Below, piece by piece: positions 48,035 to 56,609 of a DNA stretch of 64,000 nt. The translations under genes and the position numbers were made by a program. Each line of letters begins with the position of its first letter. Position 1 is the first letter of the stretch. Origin of the DNA: Bacteroidales bacterium UBA3297 (GTDB lineage: Bacteria; Bacteroidota; Bacteroidia; Bacteroidales; Paludibacteraceae). The stretch spans positions 76,725 to 140,724 of the forward strand of contig DETD01000019.1 of assembly GCA_002362105.1 (NCBI GenBank), given 5' to 3'. Below the pieces are notes generated by a model that saw only the letters and a list, made by a program, of their open reading frames with translations, did no database searches and had not been told where the DNA came from.

Positions 48035-49018
48035 ATGAAAAAGAATATTGCAATTGTTGCTGGCGGCGACCAGAGCGAACAAGAGGTTTCGCTCCGCAGT
48101 GCTGCCGGTATCTACTCGTTTATCAACAAAGAACAGTACAACCTTTTCATTGTTACCATCATTGGACAAGACTGGAAAGTGAAGGATGGTGACAAGGAAT
48201 TCAATATCGACAAAAACGACTTCAGCTTTACAAATGCCGAGGGTCAGAAAATCAAGTTCGCCTGTGCCTATGTTACCATTCACGGCGTGCCTGGCGAGGA
48301 CGGCAAACTGCAGGGGTATTTCGAACTGCTGAATATCCCTTATACTTGTTGCAATGTGCTGGCTGCCAGCATCACTTTCAACAAGTTTGCCTGCAACCAC
48401 TTCTTGAAGGCTTTTGGCGTGAACGTAGCCGACTCTGTTCTGGTTAAAAAGGGACAGAAGGTCGATGCCGCGGCTGTTGTAAAACGACTGGGGCTGCCTT
48501 GTTTCGTTAAACCTAATGCTGGAGGCAGTAGTTATGGTGTGACTAAGGTGAAGGCTGCCGACCAAATTGAACCGGCTATAGAAAAAGCCCTTCACGAGGG
48601 CGACCAAGTGCTTATAGAAGGCCTGATGACTGGTACAGAAATCACCTGCGGTATTTATAAGACGGCCAAGAAGACGGTGGTGCTCCCTATTACCGAGGTC
48701 GTTTCACACAACGAGTTTTTCGACTACGATGCGAAATATAAGGGACAGGTGGAAGAAATTACGCCTGCACGCCTCAGTGCCGAGGTTACCGCACGTGTGC
48801 AACAACAGACGGCTGAGATTTACGACGCTCTTGGTGCCCACGGACTTATCCGTGTCGACTACATCATCAGCGCCGATGGCACCATCAATCTGCTGGAAGT
48901 GAACACCAATCCGGGCATGACGGCCACCAGTTTCATCCCTCAACAGGTGCGTGCCGCCAAACTCGATATTGCCGATGTGATGGCCGATATTATTGAAGAC
49001 AGCATCGCTAACGCTTAA
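48035..49018 (+). CDS. ddl: D-alanine--D-alanine ligase
   Basis: ATP-grasp enzyme of 327 residues that joins two D-alanines for the peptidoglycan stem peptide. N-terminal IAIVAGGDQSEQEVSLRSAA; substrate-binding VTIHGVPGEDGKLQGYFELL with the Glu of the catalytic triad; ATP-grasp LPCFVKPNAGGSSYGVTKVK; and the metal site LLEVNTNPGMTATSFIPQQ. The ligase loop GYFELLNIPYTCC carries Tyr in the position that usually accompanies D-Ala-D-Ala rather than D-Ala-D-Lac specificity (Phe), but this is read by eye. It is followed 13 bases later by the Mrp gene, so the two form an operon. Confidence 0.95.
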   Translation: MKKNIAIVAGGDQSEQEVSLRSAAGIYSFINKEQYNLFIVTIIGQDWKVKDGDKEFNIDKNDFSFTNAEGQKIKFACAYVTIHGVPGEDGKLQGYFELLNIPYTCCNVLAASITFNKFACNHFLKAFGVNVADSVLVKKGQKVDAAAVVKRLGLPCFVKPNAGGSSYGVTKVKAADQIEPAIEKALHEGDQVLIEGLMTGTEITCGIYKTAKKTVVLPITEVVSHNEFFDYDAKYKGQVEEITPARLSAEVTARVQQQTAEIYDALGAHGLIRVDYIISADGTINLLEVNTNPGMTATSFIPQQVRAAKLDIADVMADIIEDSIANA

Positions 49019-49031
49019 AAAAATCCGACAG

Positions 49032-50141
49032 ATGGCTACCATACAGTTATATCCCAAACTTATTACCGATGCGCTGTCGAATGTGCGCTATCCGGGTTCG
49101 GGTAAAAACATTATAGAAGAGGGCCTTTTGGCCGACGACCTCCGTATCGACGGAATGAAGGTTAGTTTCTCGCTGCAGTTCCCCAAGGAGCGCGATCCGT
49201 TTGCCGCTTCGCTGGTAAAGGCGTGCGAGACGGCCATTCTGACCTACGTCAGTCCCGAAGTGGAGATTAAGGGCAACATCGGTACTATTTTCGCCCAACC
49301 CAAACATCAGGTCGACCCAGAGAATCCATTGCCGGGAGTTAAGAATATCATTGCCATCCATAGCGGAAAGGGTGGTGTGGGCAAGAGCACAGTAAGCGCC
49401 AACTTGGCTGTGGCTTTGGCGAACTTAGGCTATAAAGTCGGACTGCTCGATGCTGATATCTTCGGACCAAGTATGCCGAAAATGTTCCATCTGGAAGGTG
49501 CCCGCCCAGTGGGTGACGAAGATGGAAAAATTGTGCCAGAAGAGAATTATGGCGTTAAGCTGCTCTCTATCGGTTTCTTTGTCAACCAAGACGATGCAAC
49601 CATGTGGCGTGGCGGTATGGCCAGCAATGCGCTCCGCCAGCTGATTACCGAAGGCGCATGGGGTGAGTTAGATTATTTCCTCATCGACTTGCCTCCTGGC
49701 ACAAGCGACATACACCTGACGACCATACAGACGCTGGGTGTGACAGGTGTTGTGGTGGTTTCAACTCCGCAACCGGTGGCTTTGGCCGATGCCCGCAAGG
49801 GTATATCGATGTTTATGAACGAGAAGGTGAACGTGCCTATTTTGGGCCTGGTGGAAAATATGGCTTGGTTTACACCTGCCGAACTGCCTGAAAACAAATA
49901 CTATATTTTCGGCAAGGAGGGGTGCAAGCAGTTGGCTGAAGAACTGAACGTGAATTTGCTTGGCCAGATTCCAATTGTACAGAGCATTCGCGAGGGTGGC
50001 GACGATGGCCGTCCGGTTGCCTGCAACGCCGATTCTGTAACGGGTATGGCGTTCAGAGAGTTGGCCGAAAAGGTGGTCGCTGCGGTAAATTTTCGCAACG
50101 AAAATATAGCTGCTACCGAAAGAGTGCGTGTACATAAATAA
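49032..50141 (+). CDS. mrp: Mrp/NBP35-type iron-sulfur carrier ATPase
   Basis: P-loop ATPase of 369 residues that transfers Fe-S clusters to target proteins. The frame is open from 48993, but the ATG at 49032 (MATIQLYPKLITDALSNVRY) lies just after the ddl stop and begins the usual MIP18-like N-terminal domain (residues 1-85). The deviant Walker A is HSGKGGVGKSTVSANLAVAL; Walker B is LLDADIFGPSMPKMF; a second signature is LIDLPPGTSDIHLTTIQ. The CxxC motif of many ApbC proteins is not seen; the corresponding region reads LPENKYYIFGKEGCKQ with a single Cys. It may therefore hold clusters differently. Confidence 0.92.
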   Translation: MATIQLYPKLITDALSNVRYPGSGKNIIEEGLLADDLRIDGMKVSFSLQFPKERDPFAASLVKACETAILTYVSPEVEIKGNIGTIFAQPKHQVDPENPLPGVKNIIAIHSGKGGVGKSTVSANLAVALANLGYKVGLLDADIFGPSMPKMFHLEGARPVGDEDGKIVPEENYGVKLLSIGFFVNQDDATMWRGGMASNALRQLITEGAWGELDYFLIDLPPGTSDIHLTTIQTLGVTGVVVVSTPQPVALADARKGISMFMNEKVNVPILGLVENMAWFTPAELPENKYYIFGKEGCKQLAEELNVNLLGQIPIVQSIREGGDDGRPVACNADSVTGMAFRELAEKVVAAVNFRNENIAATERVRVHK

Positions 50142-50148
50142 TTTTTTA

Positions 50149-50156
50149 TATATTTG
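50149..50156 (+). promoter_or_regulatory. -7 element for rhodanese-like gene 1
   Basis: TATATTTG, exact TAnnTTTG match, 54 bases before the start at 50210. Confidence 0.45.
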
Positions 50157-50209
50157 TGACCTAATAAACAGAATTTAAAACATATTTAGTAATTTATTTA
50201 ATAGGAATT

Positions 50210-50671
50210 ATGAAAATGAAAACATTCAAATTTTTATTCTACGTGCTTTTTGGCGCAGTTGTTAGTTTCTTTGCATCTTCTTGTAGCAGCAGCGATGATG
50301 AAGAGTTGGGCGATCACTACGAGCGCACTGCCGAGTCGTTCAAAAATGCCATTGAGGAGGCTAAGGAAAAAGGTATCGACTACCACATTATCGACTACCG
50401 TAAAGAGTCTGAGTTCAATGCTGGTCACATTCCTGGCGCTGAATGGATTGCGGAAGGTAATACAACTAATATGAATAACGGTTCTTTTGCCGCTGCACTG
50501 AAGGCTAAATATGGCACTAGCTCAAGAATGTTCATCTACGGAAGCAAGAACTCTGTGCTGATGATGACTATGGCTGGTAGCGTTTCTAAGGCTGGCTTTG
50601 GTAAGGAAAACACACATACCTTGGTTGGCGGTTTCGACGCTTGGAAGAGTGCCGGCTACCCTGTTGAATAA
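50210..50671 (+). CDS. Rhodanese-like lipoprotein without catalytic cysteine, copy 1
   Basis: A 153-residue lipoprotein with signal KTFKFLFYVLFGAVVSFFAS SC in the style of a lipobox (Cys near 25). The mature part is a single rhodanese fold: IDYHIIDYRKESEFNAGHIPG and TLVGGFDAWKSAGYPV. In active rhodaneses the loop between the two is VYCxxGxRS; here it reads FIYGSKNSVLMM, with glycine in place of the nucleophilic cysteine, and no other cysteine is present in the mature domain. It cannot act as a thiosulfate sulfurtransferase and is probably a binding protein on the inner or outer membrane. A close paralog follows after a terminator. Confidence 0.82.
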   Translation: MKMKTFKFLFYVLFGAVVSFFASSCSSSDDEELGDHYERTAESFKNAIEEAKEKGIDYHIIDYRKESEFNAGHIPGAEWIAEGNTTNMNNGSFAAALKAKYGTSSRMFIYGSKNSVLMMTMAGSVSKAGFGKENTHTLVGGFDAWKSAGYPVE

Positions 50672-50692
50672 ACAATAAAAAAACAATAGGAT

Positions 50693-50728
50693 GGGTGTTC
50701 TATAATGATAAGTTAGAACACCCTTTTT
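50693..50728 (+). terminator. Terminator between the rhodanese-like genes
   Basis: GGGTGTTCTA (50693-50702) pairs with TAGAACACCC (50714-50723), then five T. Confidence 0.85.
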
Positions 50729-50760
50729 CTTTTAATTTAAACTTTAAAATAGGAGGTCTT

Positions 50761-51225
50761 ATGAAAATGAAATCGTTCAAACTGTGGCTGGTTGCGTTGG
50801 CTGGTGGTGTTATGGCAATGCTCACTTCTTGCCCTAATCCAAATCCCGATTCTGAATTGTGTGACCATTACGAGCGGACTGCCGAGTCGTTCAAAAATGC
50901 CATTGAACAGGCTCAGGAAAAAGGGTATGACTACCACATTATTGACTACCGTAAAGAGTCTGAATTCGCGGCTGGTCACATTCCTGGCGCTGAATGGGTT
51001 CTGGAAGGTACAACCAAGAACATGGACGACGGAACTTTTGCTGCTACGCTGAAGGCCAAATATGGCACTAAATCGATGATGTTCCTTTATGGTAGCAAGA
51101 ATTCTGTGCTGATGATGACACTGACAGGCAGCGTGTCTTGTGCTGGTTACGGCAAGGAGAAAAGTCATGGGCTGGTTGGTGGTTTCGAAGCTTGGCAGAA
51201 GGCTGGCTACGAAGTAGAGCAGTAA
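50761..51225 (+). CDS. Rhodanese-like lipoprotein without catalytic cysteine, copy 2
   Basis: A 154-residue paralog of the preceding gene with about 70% identical residues by eye. The frame is open from 50695 through the terminator hairpin, so the ATG at 50761 (MKMKSFKLWLVALAGG), preceded by AGGAGG, is the start. The lipobox is MLTSC. Landmarks: YDYHIIDYRKESEFAAGHIPG and GLVGGFEAWQKAGYEV. The active-site loop again lacks the nucleophile (FLYGSKNSVLMM); one cysteine appears later (GSVSCAGYGK) but not in the catalytic position. The conserved loss in both copies argues for a maintained non-enzymatic role. Confidence 0.82.
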   Translation: MKMKSFKLWLVALAGGVMAMLTSCPNPNPDSELCDHYERTAESFKNAIEQAQEKGYDYHIIDYRKESEFAAGHIPGAEWVLEGTTKNMDDGTFAATLKAKYGTKSMMFLYGSKNSVLMMTLTGSVSCAGYGKEKSHGLVGGFEAWQKAGYEVEQ

Positions 51226-51257
51226 AAACAGAAACTAATCTGATAACTTTACATAGA

Positions 51258-51287
51258 AGGAGGCGGACTTACGGGTCTGCCTCTTTT
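51258..51287 (+). terminator. Terminator after rhodanese-like gene 2
   Basis: Imperfect stem GAGGCGGAC-like/GTCTGCCTC followed by five T. Confidence 0.7.
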
Positions 51288-51331
51288 TGTGTTAGGTGCG
51301 CTTATATGTGACTTTTCTCTGCAAAAACCAT

Positions 51332-51339
51332 TAAATTTG
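51332..51339 (+). promoter_or_regulatory. -7 element of mutS promoter
   Basis: TAAATTTG, exact match, 33 bases before the start; an AGAGGA ribosome binding site lies between. Confidence 0.5.
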
Positions 51340-51372
51340 TATTTCGAAGAAATTGTAAAATATTAGAGGAAA

Positions 51373-54036
51373 ATGGCAAAAGAGGAAACGACCCCGATGA
51401 TGAAACAGTTCTGGGAAATGAAGGACAAACACCCAGGCGCTATTATGCTGTTCCGTGTGGGTGACTTCTATGAAACCTATGGCGAAGATGCCATTATTGC
51501 CACCGAAATTCTTGGTATTACCTTGACTCACCGCTCAAATGGTGGTAGCAAGCCTCTTGAAATGGCCGGCTTCCCCCACCATGCGCTCGATACCTATCTG
51601 CCCCGACTGGTGCGTGCGGGCAAGCGTGTGGCCATTTGCGACCAGTTGGAAGACCCTAAACTGACCAAGAAACTGGTTAAGAGGGGAATTACCGAATTGG
51701 TTACTCCGGGTGTCTCTATTAACGACAACATCCTCAACTTTAAGGAAAACAATTTCTTGGCCGCCGTGCACACCAACAAAAAGGAGGGTAAGGCCGGCGT
51801 GGCTTTCCTTGATATCTCTACGGGTGAGTTCCTGACTGCCGAGGGCACTTATGAGTACGTCGACAAGTTGCTGAACAACATGAACCCTAAGGAGGTGGTG
51901 TACGAGAAAGGCAAGAAAGCTGAATTTGAAGAACACTTCGGTAACAAATACTATACTTTTGAGCAAGACGATTGGATTTTCACCATTGAGAGTGCCAACG
52001 ACCGTTTGCTCAAACACTTCCAAACGGCCAATCTGAAGGGTTTTGGTGTCGACCACCTGAAACTGGCTGTGATTGCTTCGGGGGCGATACTGTATTACCT
52101 CGATACTACCCAGCATACCCAGATAAGCCATATTACCCATCTCTCGCGTATTGAAGAGGAAAAGTATGTGTGGCTCGACCGTTTTACCATCCGCAACCTC
52201 GAACTTTTCGGCTCTATGTTTGAGGGCGGCAGCTCGTTGGCCGCTACCATCGACCACACAAGCTCTCCTATGGGGGCGCGTCTGTTGAAGCGGTGGATTT
52301 CCTTCCCCCTGAAAGATGTCAAACCTATACAGAACCGTTTAGATGTCGTCGACACCTTCTTCCGTGAACCTGAGTTGGCCGAGTCTATCAGTAATAGTCT
52401 TGGTTTGATAGGCGATTTGGAGCGTGTTATCTCGAAGGTGGCTGTCGGCCGTGTGAATCCGCGCGAGGTGGTGCAGCTGAAAGTGGCTCTGAAGGCACTG
52501 GAACCGCTGAAACGTGCTTGTGAAGCGAGCGAGTGCGAGCACTTGCGCAAGATTGGCGAACAGATTAATCCGTGCCAAAGTATTAGCGAGAAAATTGAGC
52601 ATACGATGCTTAACGACCCTCCTATACAGGTTAGCCGTGGCAATGTGATTGCCGATGGGGTGGATAGCGAACTCGACGACCTGCGTAAATTGGCCCATAA
52701 CAGCAAACAGTACCTGGCCGACATTCAGGAACGTGAGTCGCGTGAGACGGGCATACCGAGCCTGAAAGTGGCATACAACAACGTGTTCGGCTATTACATC
52801 GAGGTCCGTAATACCTACAAAGAGCAGTTGCAGCAACTCATCGACGAGGGTAAGGTGACGGGCTGGGTGCGTAAGCAGACGCTGGCGGGTGCCGAGCGTT
52901 ACATTACGCAGGAACTGAAGGAATACGAAGAAAAAATACTTACGGCCGAAGACCGCATTCTGGCTATCGAGGGCCGGCTGTTCAGCGAACTGGTCCTTGA
53001 ATTGGCCGACTTTATACCGGCTATCCAGCTCGACGCCAATTTAGTGGCGCGCGTCGACTGTTTGCTGTCGTTTGCCCATGTGGCTAAGGAAAACCATTAC
53101 GTGCGTCCTGTGGTGAACGATGGCGACGCCATCTCTATCACACAGGGACGCCACCCGGTTATCGAGAAACAGCTGCCTATGGGGCAGAGCTATGTTGCCA
53201 ACGATTTGTTCTTGAGCAGTAGCGACCAACAGATAATGATGATTACGGGGCCGAATATGGCTGGTAAGAGTGCGCTGTTGCGTCAAACGGCGCTGATAAC
53301 GCTGATGGCGCAAATCGGTTGCTTTGTTCCTGCCGACAGCGCTACCATTGGTGTGGTCGACAAGATTTTCACCCGTGTGGGAGCCAGCGACAACATCTCG
53401 ATGGGCGAGTCTACCTTTATGGTCGAGATGAACGAGGCCGCGAGCATTATCAATAACCTCTCGGAACGTAGTCTGGTCCTCTTCGACGAACTTGGACGTG
53501 GTACCAGCACCTACGACGGTATCTCTATTGCATGGGCTATTGTAGAATACATCCACGAGAATCCGAACGCACACGCCAAGACCCTCTTCGCTACGCATTA
53601 CCACGAGTTGAATGAGATGGAGAAGACCTTCAAACGCATTAAGAACTATAACGTGCAGGTGAAGGAGATTGACGGTAAGGTTATTTTCTTACGCAAATTG
53701 GTGCGTGGTGGTAGTGAGCACAGTTTCGGTATTCATGTGGCAAAAATTGCCGGACTTCCTAAGAATGTGGTTGACCGTGCCAACGAGGTGCTGCACCAGT
53801 TGGAAACGGCTGCTGGTGGCTCTACCGCTATGGCCGACAAACCTAAGACCGAAGCGATAGGGGCGTCTTCGGGTATGCAGTTGAGCTTCTTCCAACTCGA
53901 CGATCCGGTCCTCTCGCAGGTGCGCGACGAAATCATCGGTCTAGATATTAACAATCTGACTCCGATGGAAGCCCTCAACCGGTTGTTTGACATTAAACGT
54001 ATTGTGACGGGCAAACAAGACTGGGTGAAGAAGTGA
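51373..54036 (+). CDS. mutS: DNA mismatch repair protein MutS
   Basis: Recognises base mismatches and recruits MutL. At 887 residues it is a full-length MutS1. The N-terminal mismatch-contact motif is present as FRVGDFYETYGEDA (the Phe-x-Glu wedge is the F and E of FYE). Core and clamp domains follow. The ATPase domain has Walker A TGPNMAGKSALLRQ (about residue 625), the SFMVEM-type block GESTFMVEMNEAA, Walker B LVLFDELGRGTSTYDG and the His switch TLFATHYHEL. The C-terminal tail (MQLSFFQLDDPV) is a typical beta-clamp/dimerisation tail. Monocistronic, with a terminator shared with the opposing ketosynthase operon. Confidence 0.98.
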   Translation: MAKEETTPMMKQFWEMKDKHPGAIMLFRVGDFYETYGEDAIIATEILGITLTHRSNGGSKPLEMAGFPHHALDTYLPRLVRAGKRVAICDQLEDPKLTKKLVKRGITELVTPGVSINDNILNFKENNFLAAVHTNKKEGKAGVAFLDISTGEFLTAEGTYEYVDKLLNNMNPKEVVYEKGKKAEFEEHFGNKYYTFEQDDWIFTIESANDRLLKHFQTANLKGFGVDHLKLAVIASGAILYYLDTTQHTQISHITHLSRIEEEKYVWLDRFTIRNLELFGSMFEGGSSLAATIDHTSSPMGARLLKRWISFPLKDVKPIQNRLDVVDTFFREPELAESISNSLGLIGDLERVISKVAVGRVNPREVVQLKVALKALEPLKRACEASECEHLRKIGEQINPCQSISEKIEHTMLNDPPIQVSRGNVIADGVDSELDDLRKLAHNSKQYLADIQERESRETGIPSLKVAYNNVFGYYIEVRNTYKEQLQQLIDEGKVTGWVRKQTLAGAERYITQELKEYEEKILTAEDRILAIEGRLFSELVLELADFIPAIQLDANLVARVDCLLSFAHVAKENHYVRPVVNDGDAISITQGRHPVIEKQLPMGQSYVANDLFLSSSDQQIMMITGPNMAGKSALLRQTALITLMAQIGCFVPADSATIGVVDKIFTRVGASDNISMGESTFMVEMNEAASIINNLSERSLVLFDELGRGTSTYDGISIAWAIVEYIHENPNAHAKTLFATHYHELNEMEKTFKRIKNYNVQVKEIDGKVIFLRKLVRGGSEHSFGIHVAKIAGLPKNVVDRANEVLHQLETAAGGSTAMADKPKTEAIGASSGMQLSFFQLDDPVLSQVRDEIIGLDINNLTPMEALNRLFDIKRIVTGKQDWVKK

Positions 54037-54059
54037 AAATAAAAAAGTAACAGTATAAA

Positions 54060-54090
54060 AAAACGCTATCCGAATAGGGTAGCGTTTTCT
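54060..54090. terminator. Bidirectional terminator between mutS and ketosynthase operon
   Basis: AAAACGCTATCC (54060-54071) pairs with GGGTAGCGTTTT (54077-54088), A-rich before and T-rich after, so it works for both converging transcripts. Confidence 0.85.
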
Positions 54091-54091
54091 T

Positions 54092-55138
54092 TTATCCTTT
54101 CCTTACAATAATAACATTTTCGGTGCTGAGGTCGTTGTTGTAAAGCAGTATTGTTTTTGCAGTCCTCGTTCCCGCCTTTAGTGTAGCGTAGTCCGGTAGC
54201 TGTTGCCCGCTGAGTACTTTTACGGCCATCCACAAGGCGACCGATTGTACGGTCGGAAATTCTCCGCTCAGGTGCTTGTAGGCGGCGATTGTAGCTGTCG
54301 GGAACAGTTGCTCGATTCCGGCATAAGAGGTGTCGTCGGTCAACAGGTCTCCTTTTCGGCCTACAAACAGCATGTCGATGTCGTTGGTGGTCAAATTGTA
54401 TTGGTTCAAGAGGTCGGTAACCCACTTTACCGATGCTTCCGTGCCGAAGTTCATTTTGCTTTCCGAGGCCACCAACTCAATGTTCTGACGGTCGGGCCGG
54501 TTGCTTATACAGAAGAAACCCGCACCTTCGCCCATTATGGCGCCTGGCTTTTCGGCTTTCAGCAAATCGAGGTTGTTTACGGCTTCTTTCCGCCAGTATT
54601 GGTCACGGTCGAATATTTTGAACGAAAGAGCCGAAAACTCGTCAATAGCTCCCACTAGTGTGCATTCGCTTGTCCCTTCTTCCAGCAGCAGCATAGCGTC
54701 GCTTAAAGCCGATTCCAGTGAAGCGGCTTCTTGCAGGTAGGTCATATTGTAGCCTTTTATCTGGCTGGCCATCGCAATTTGTCCGGCTAGGGTGTTATGG
54801 CCCGAATTGATGAAAGGGATTGGCGATAGCAGTTCCTCGGGACCTTCGCTGCATGCACGCATAAAGTTCTCCAAGTCGCCCGTACAGCCTTGACCTGTCC
54901 CGACAATAACCGAGTCGGGTTTTACTTTCGATTCGTTGATGCACAAATAAGAGGTCGCCAAACCCATTTTCAAAATGTGGCTCATGCGCCGCAGACGGAC
55001 GGGCGGTATAATCTGCTTGTAGTCGGGTTCGGCACATAGCAAGTACAAACTTTCCGTGGTGATGGGTTCTTCTGGAAATGTCCCTTCAAAGGTCTTTTGT
55101 GGGGATAGAAGTGCTGACGAAATGATGTAAGATGCCAT
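54092..55138 (-). CDS. Ketosynthase-like protein without catalytic Cys (chain-length-factor-like)
   Basis: A 348-residue thiolase-fold protein distantly related to beta-ketoacyl synthases. Conserved structural parts are SVIVGTGQGCTGDLENFM, FINSGHNTLAGQIAMAS and PGAIMGEGAGFFCIS. At the nucleophile position, where the partner KS reads ISTACSSSANG, this protein reads TYLQEAASLES, so Gln/Glu replaces Cys. This is the pattern of chain-length factors in type II polyketide systems, which pair with a KS and set product length. The C-terminal histidines are also not conserved (YKHLSGEFPTVQSVALW resembles the second His region). Encoded 6 bases after the KS, last in the operon. Confidence 0.75.
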   Translation of the reverse strand: MASYIISSALLSPQKTFEGTFPEEPITTESLYLLCAEPDYKQIIPPVRLRRMSHILKMGLATSYLCINESKVKPDSVIVGTGQGCTGDLENFMRACSEGPEELLSPIPFINSGHNTLAGQIAMASQIKGYNMTYLQEAASLESALSDAMLLLEEGTSECTLVGAIDEFSALSFKIFDRDQYWRKEAVNNLDLLKAEKPGAIMGEGAGFFCISNRPDRQNIELVASESKMNFGTEASVKWVTDLLNQYNLTTNDIDMLFVGRKGDLLTDDTSYAGIEQLFPTATIAAYKHLSGEFPTVQSVALWMAVKVLSGQQLPDYATLKAGTRTAKTILLYNNDLSTENVIIVRKG

Positions 55139-55144
55139 GTCTTT

Positions 55145-56308
55145 TTATATTTTGCTGAATATGAGAGATGTGTCGTTTCCGCCGAAACCGAAAGAGTTCG
55201 ACAACACGTGGTTTACTGTGGCAGATCTTGTTTCCTTTACAATGTTCATGCTGGTCTCGCTCATTGGCTGCAGCAGGCGGCAGTTTCCCCAAACTTGCTG
55301 CTCTCTGATGGCCAGTATGGAAAATACGGCCTCGAGTGCGCCACAGGCGGCCAGTGTGTGGCCCGTGTAGCCTTTGGTGGATGATACTGGTGTCTGGTCG
55401 CCAAACAGGTTGCAGATGGCGTTCGATTCCGAAAGGTCGTTGACCTTGGTGCCTGTGCCGTGTGCGTTGATGTAGCTGATGTCGCCAGCACTTAAATGGG
55501 CAACAGCCAGCGCGTCGCTGATGGCCTGTTGGGCGCCTTTCCCCTCCGGAGAGGTCGCTGTTGCGTGGTAGGCCTCGTTTACGTTGGCATAACCTCTCAC
55601 CTCGCCATATACCGGTTTGCCTTTTGCCGCCTCTTCACTTTCCAGCACTAGATAGGCGCCAGCTTCGCCGAGGCTTACACCGTCGCGGTTCTCGTCGAAG
55701 GGACGGCTGCCGGTTGGCGAGGCTATTTCAAGGGCGTTGAATCCGTTAATCGAGAAACGTGCCAGTGAGTCGTTACCTCCGACCAGCACGCGTTTCGCTT
55801 TCCCGCTGCGGATGAGCCGTGTGGCCAGCATTATGCCGTTGGCACTGCTCGAACACGCTGTACTGATGGTGTATTGACGTCCGTTTATGCCCAGTTCTCT
55901 CGCTATGTCGAGCGGAATCTGGTTGGCATGGAAATACTTCAACAGGGATTGGTGTTCTTCCGGATGCTGGTAGATGTTTTCTGTAATCTCTATGGCAGCG
56001 TTCGTTGAACTGCTGATTAGTTGAAGGTCGCTTCTGTCTGACAGATGGGCTGTCTCCAGGGCTTCTTTTGCGGCAATCAGTCCAAGCAGGAATGTACGGC
56101 TGTAGGTAACACCGCCAGGTAAACCTGCTAAAGAGGTCAGCTCTTCGTTTGAATGGGGTATCTCGGCAACAGGAAGTTTTATTGCCGATTTCAGAAACTT
56201 AGCAGAAACAATATTATTTGTCCCTTTCCGTAACGATTGCAGCTGTTCCGCAATGTTATTGCCGATGGCGCTGATGGCGCCTATACCTGTGACGAATACC
56301 CTATTCAT
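55145..56308 (-). CDS. Beta-ketoacyl-ACP synthase (type II)
   Basis: Condensing enzyme of 387 residues that extends an ACP-bound acyl chain with malonyl-ACP. The full catalytic triad is visible: Cys152 in ISTACSSSANGIML, His283 in YINAHGTGTKVND, and His317 in TKGYTGHTLAACGALE. The C-terminal FGFGGNDTSLIFSK is the usual KAS II signature. FabF of fatty acid synthesis has about 415 residues; this one is shorter and lies with a dedicated ACP and a CLF-like partner, as in aryl polyene or other type II polyketide loci. The start overlaps nothing; it is 15 bases after the ACP gene. Confidence 0.9.
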   Translation of the reverse strand: MNRVFVTGIGAISAIGNNIAEQLQSLRKGTNNIVSAKFLKSAIKLPVAEIPHSNEELTSLAGLPGGVTYSRTFLLGLIAAKEALETAHLSDRSDLQLISSSTNAAIEITENIYQHPEEHQSLLKYFHANQIPLDIARELGINGRQYTISTACSSSANGIMLATRLIRSGKAKRVLVGGNDSLARFSINGFNALEIASPTGSRPFDENRDGVSLGEAGAYLVLESEEAAKGKPVYGEVRGYANVNEAYHATATSPEGKGAQQAISDALAVAHLSAGDISYINAHGTGTKVNDLSESNAICNLFGDQTPVSSTKGYTGHTLAACGALEAVFSILAIREQQVWGNCRLLQPMSETSMNIVKETRSATVNHVLSNSFGFGGNDTSLIFSKI

Positions 56309-56323
56309 GTGTCTTTTTGCAGA

Positions 56324-56587
56324 TTAGGCTTTTCCGTTGTCTTCTATAAATTTAGCCATAGTGCGGACCGACGCTAAAATTTCGCGGCGCTGGCGAGGGT
56401 CCTCAACCTTGATGCCGTATTCCTTCTCTAACAAGAGGATTAATTCAATAGCGTCGATAGAGTCCAAACCTAAACCTTCTCCGAAAAGGGGAGCGTCTGC
56501 GTCGATGTCGGCTGGTGTGATATCTTCCAATGAAAGGGCTTTGATAATCTGATCCTTTAACTGCTCGATAAGTTCTTCTTGTGTCAT
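56324..56587 (-). CDS. Acyl carrier protein
   Basis: An 87-residue ACP. The phosphopantetheine attachment site is Ser43 in GLGLDSIDAIELILLLEKEYG; note DSI rather than the DSL of fatty-acid ACPs, a variant common in secondary-metabolism and lipid-modifying systems. Helix 1 is EELIEQLKDQIIKALSL. Gene order (ATPase, ACP, KS, CLF-like) with 15-22 base gaps implies that it serves the adjacent ketosynthase pair rather than the housekeeping fatty acid pathway. Confidence 0.93.
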   Translation of the reverse strand: MTQEELIEQLKDQIIKALSLEDITPADIDADAPLFGEGLGLDSIDAIELILLLEKEYGIKVEDPRQRREILASVRTMAKFIEDNGKA

Positions 56588-56609
56588 TGTATGTGTATTA
56601 GTTATTAAA

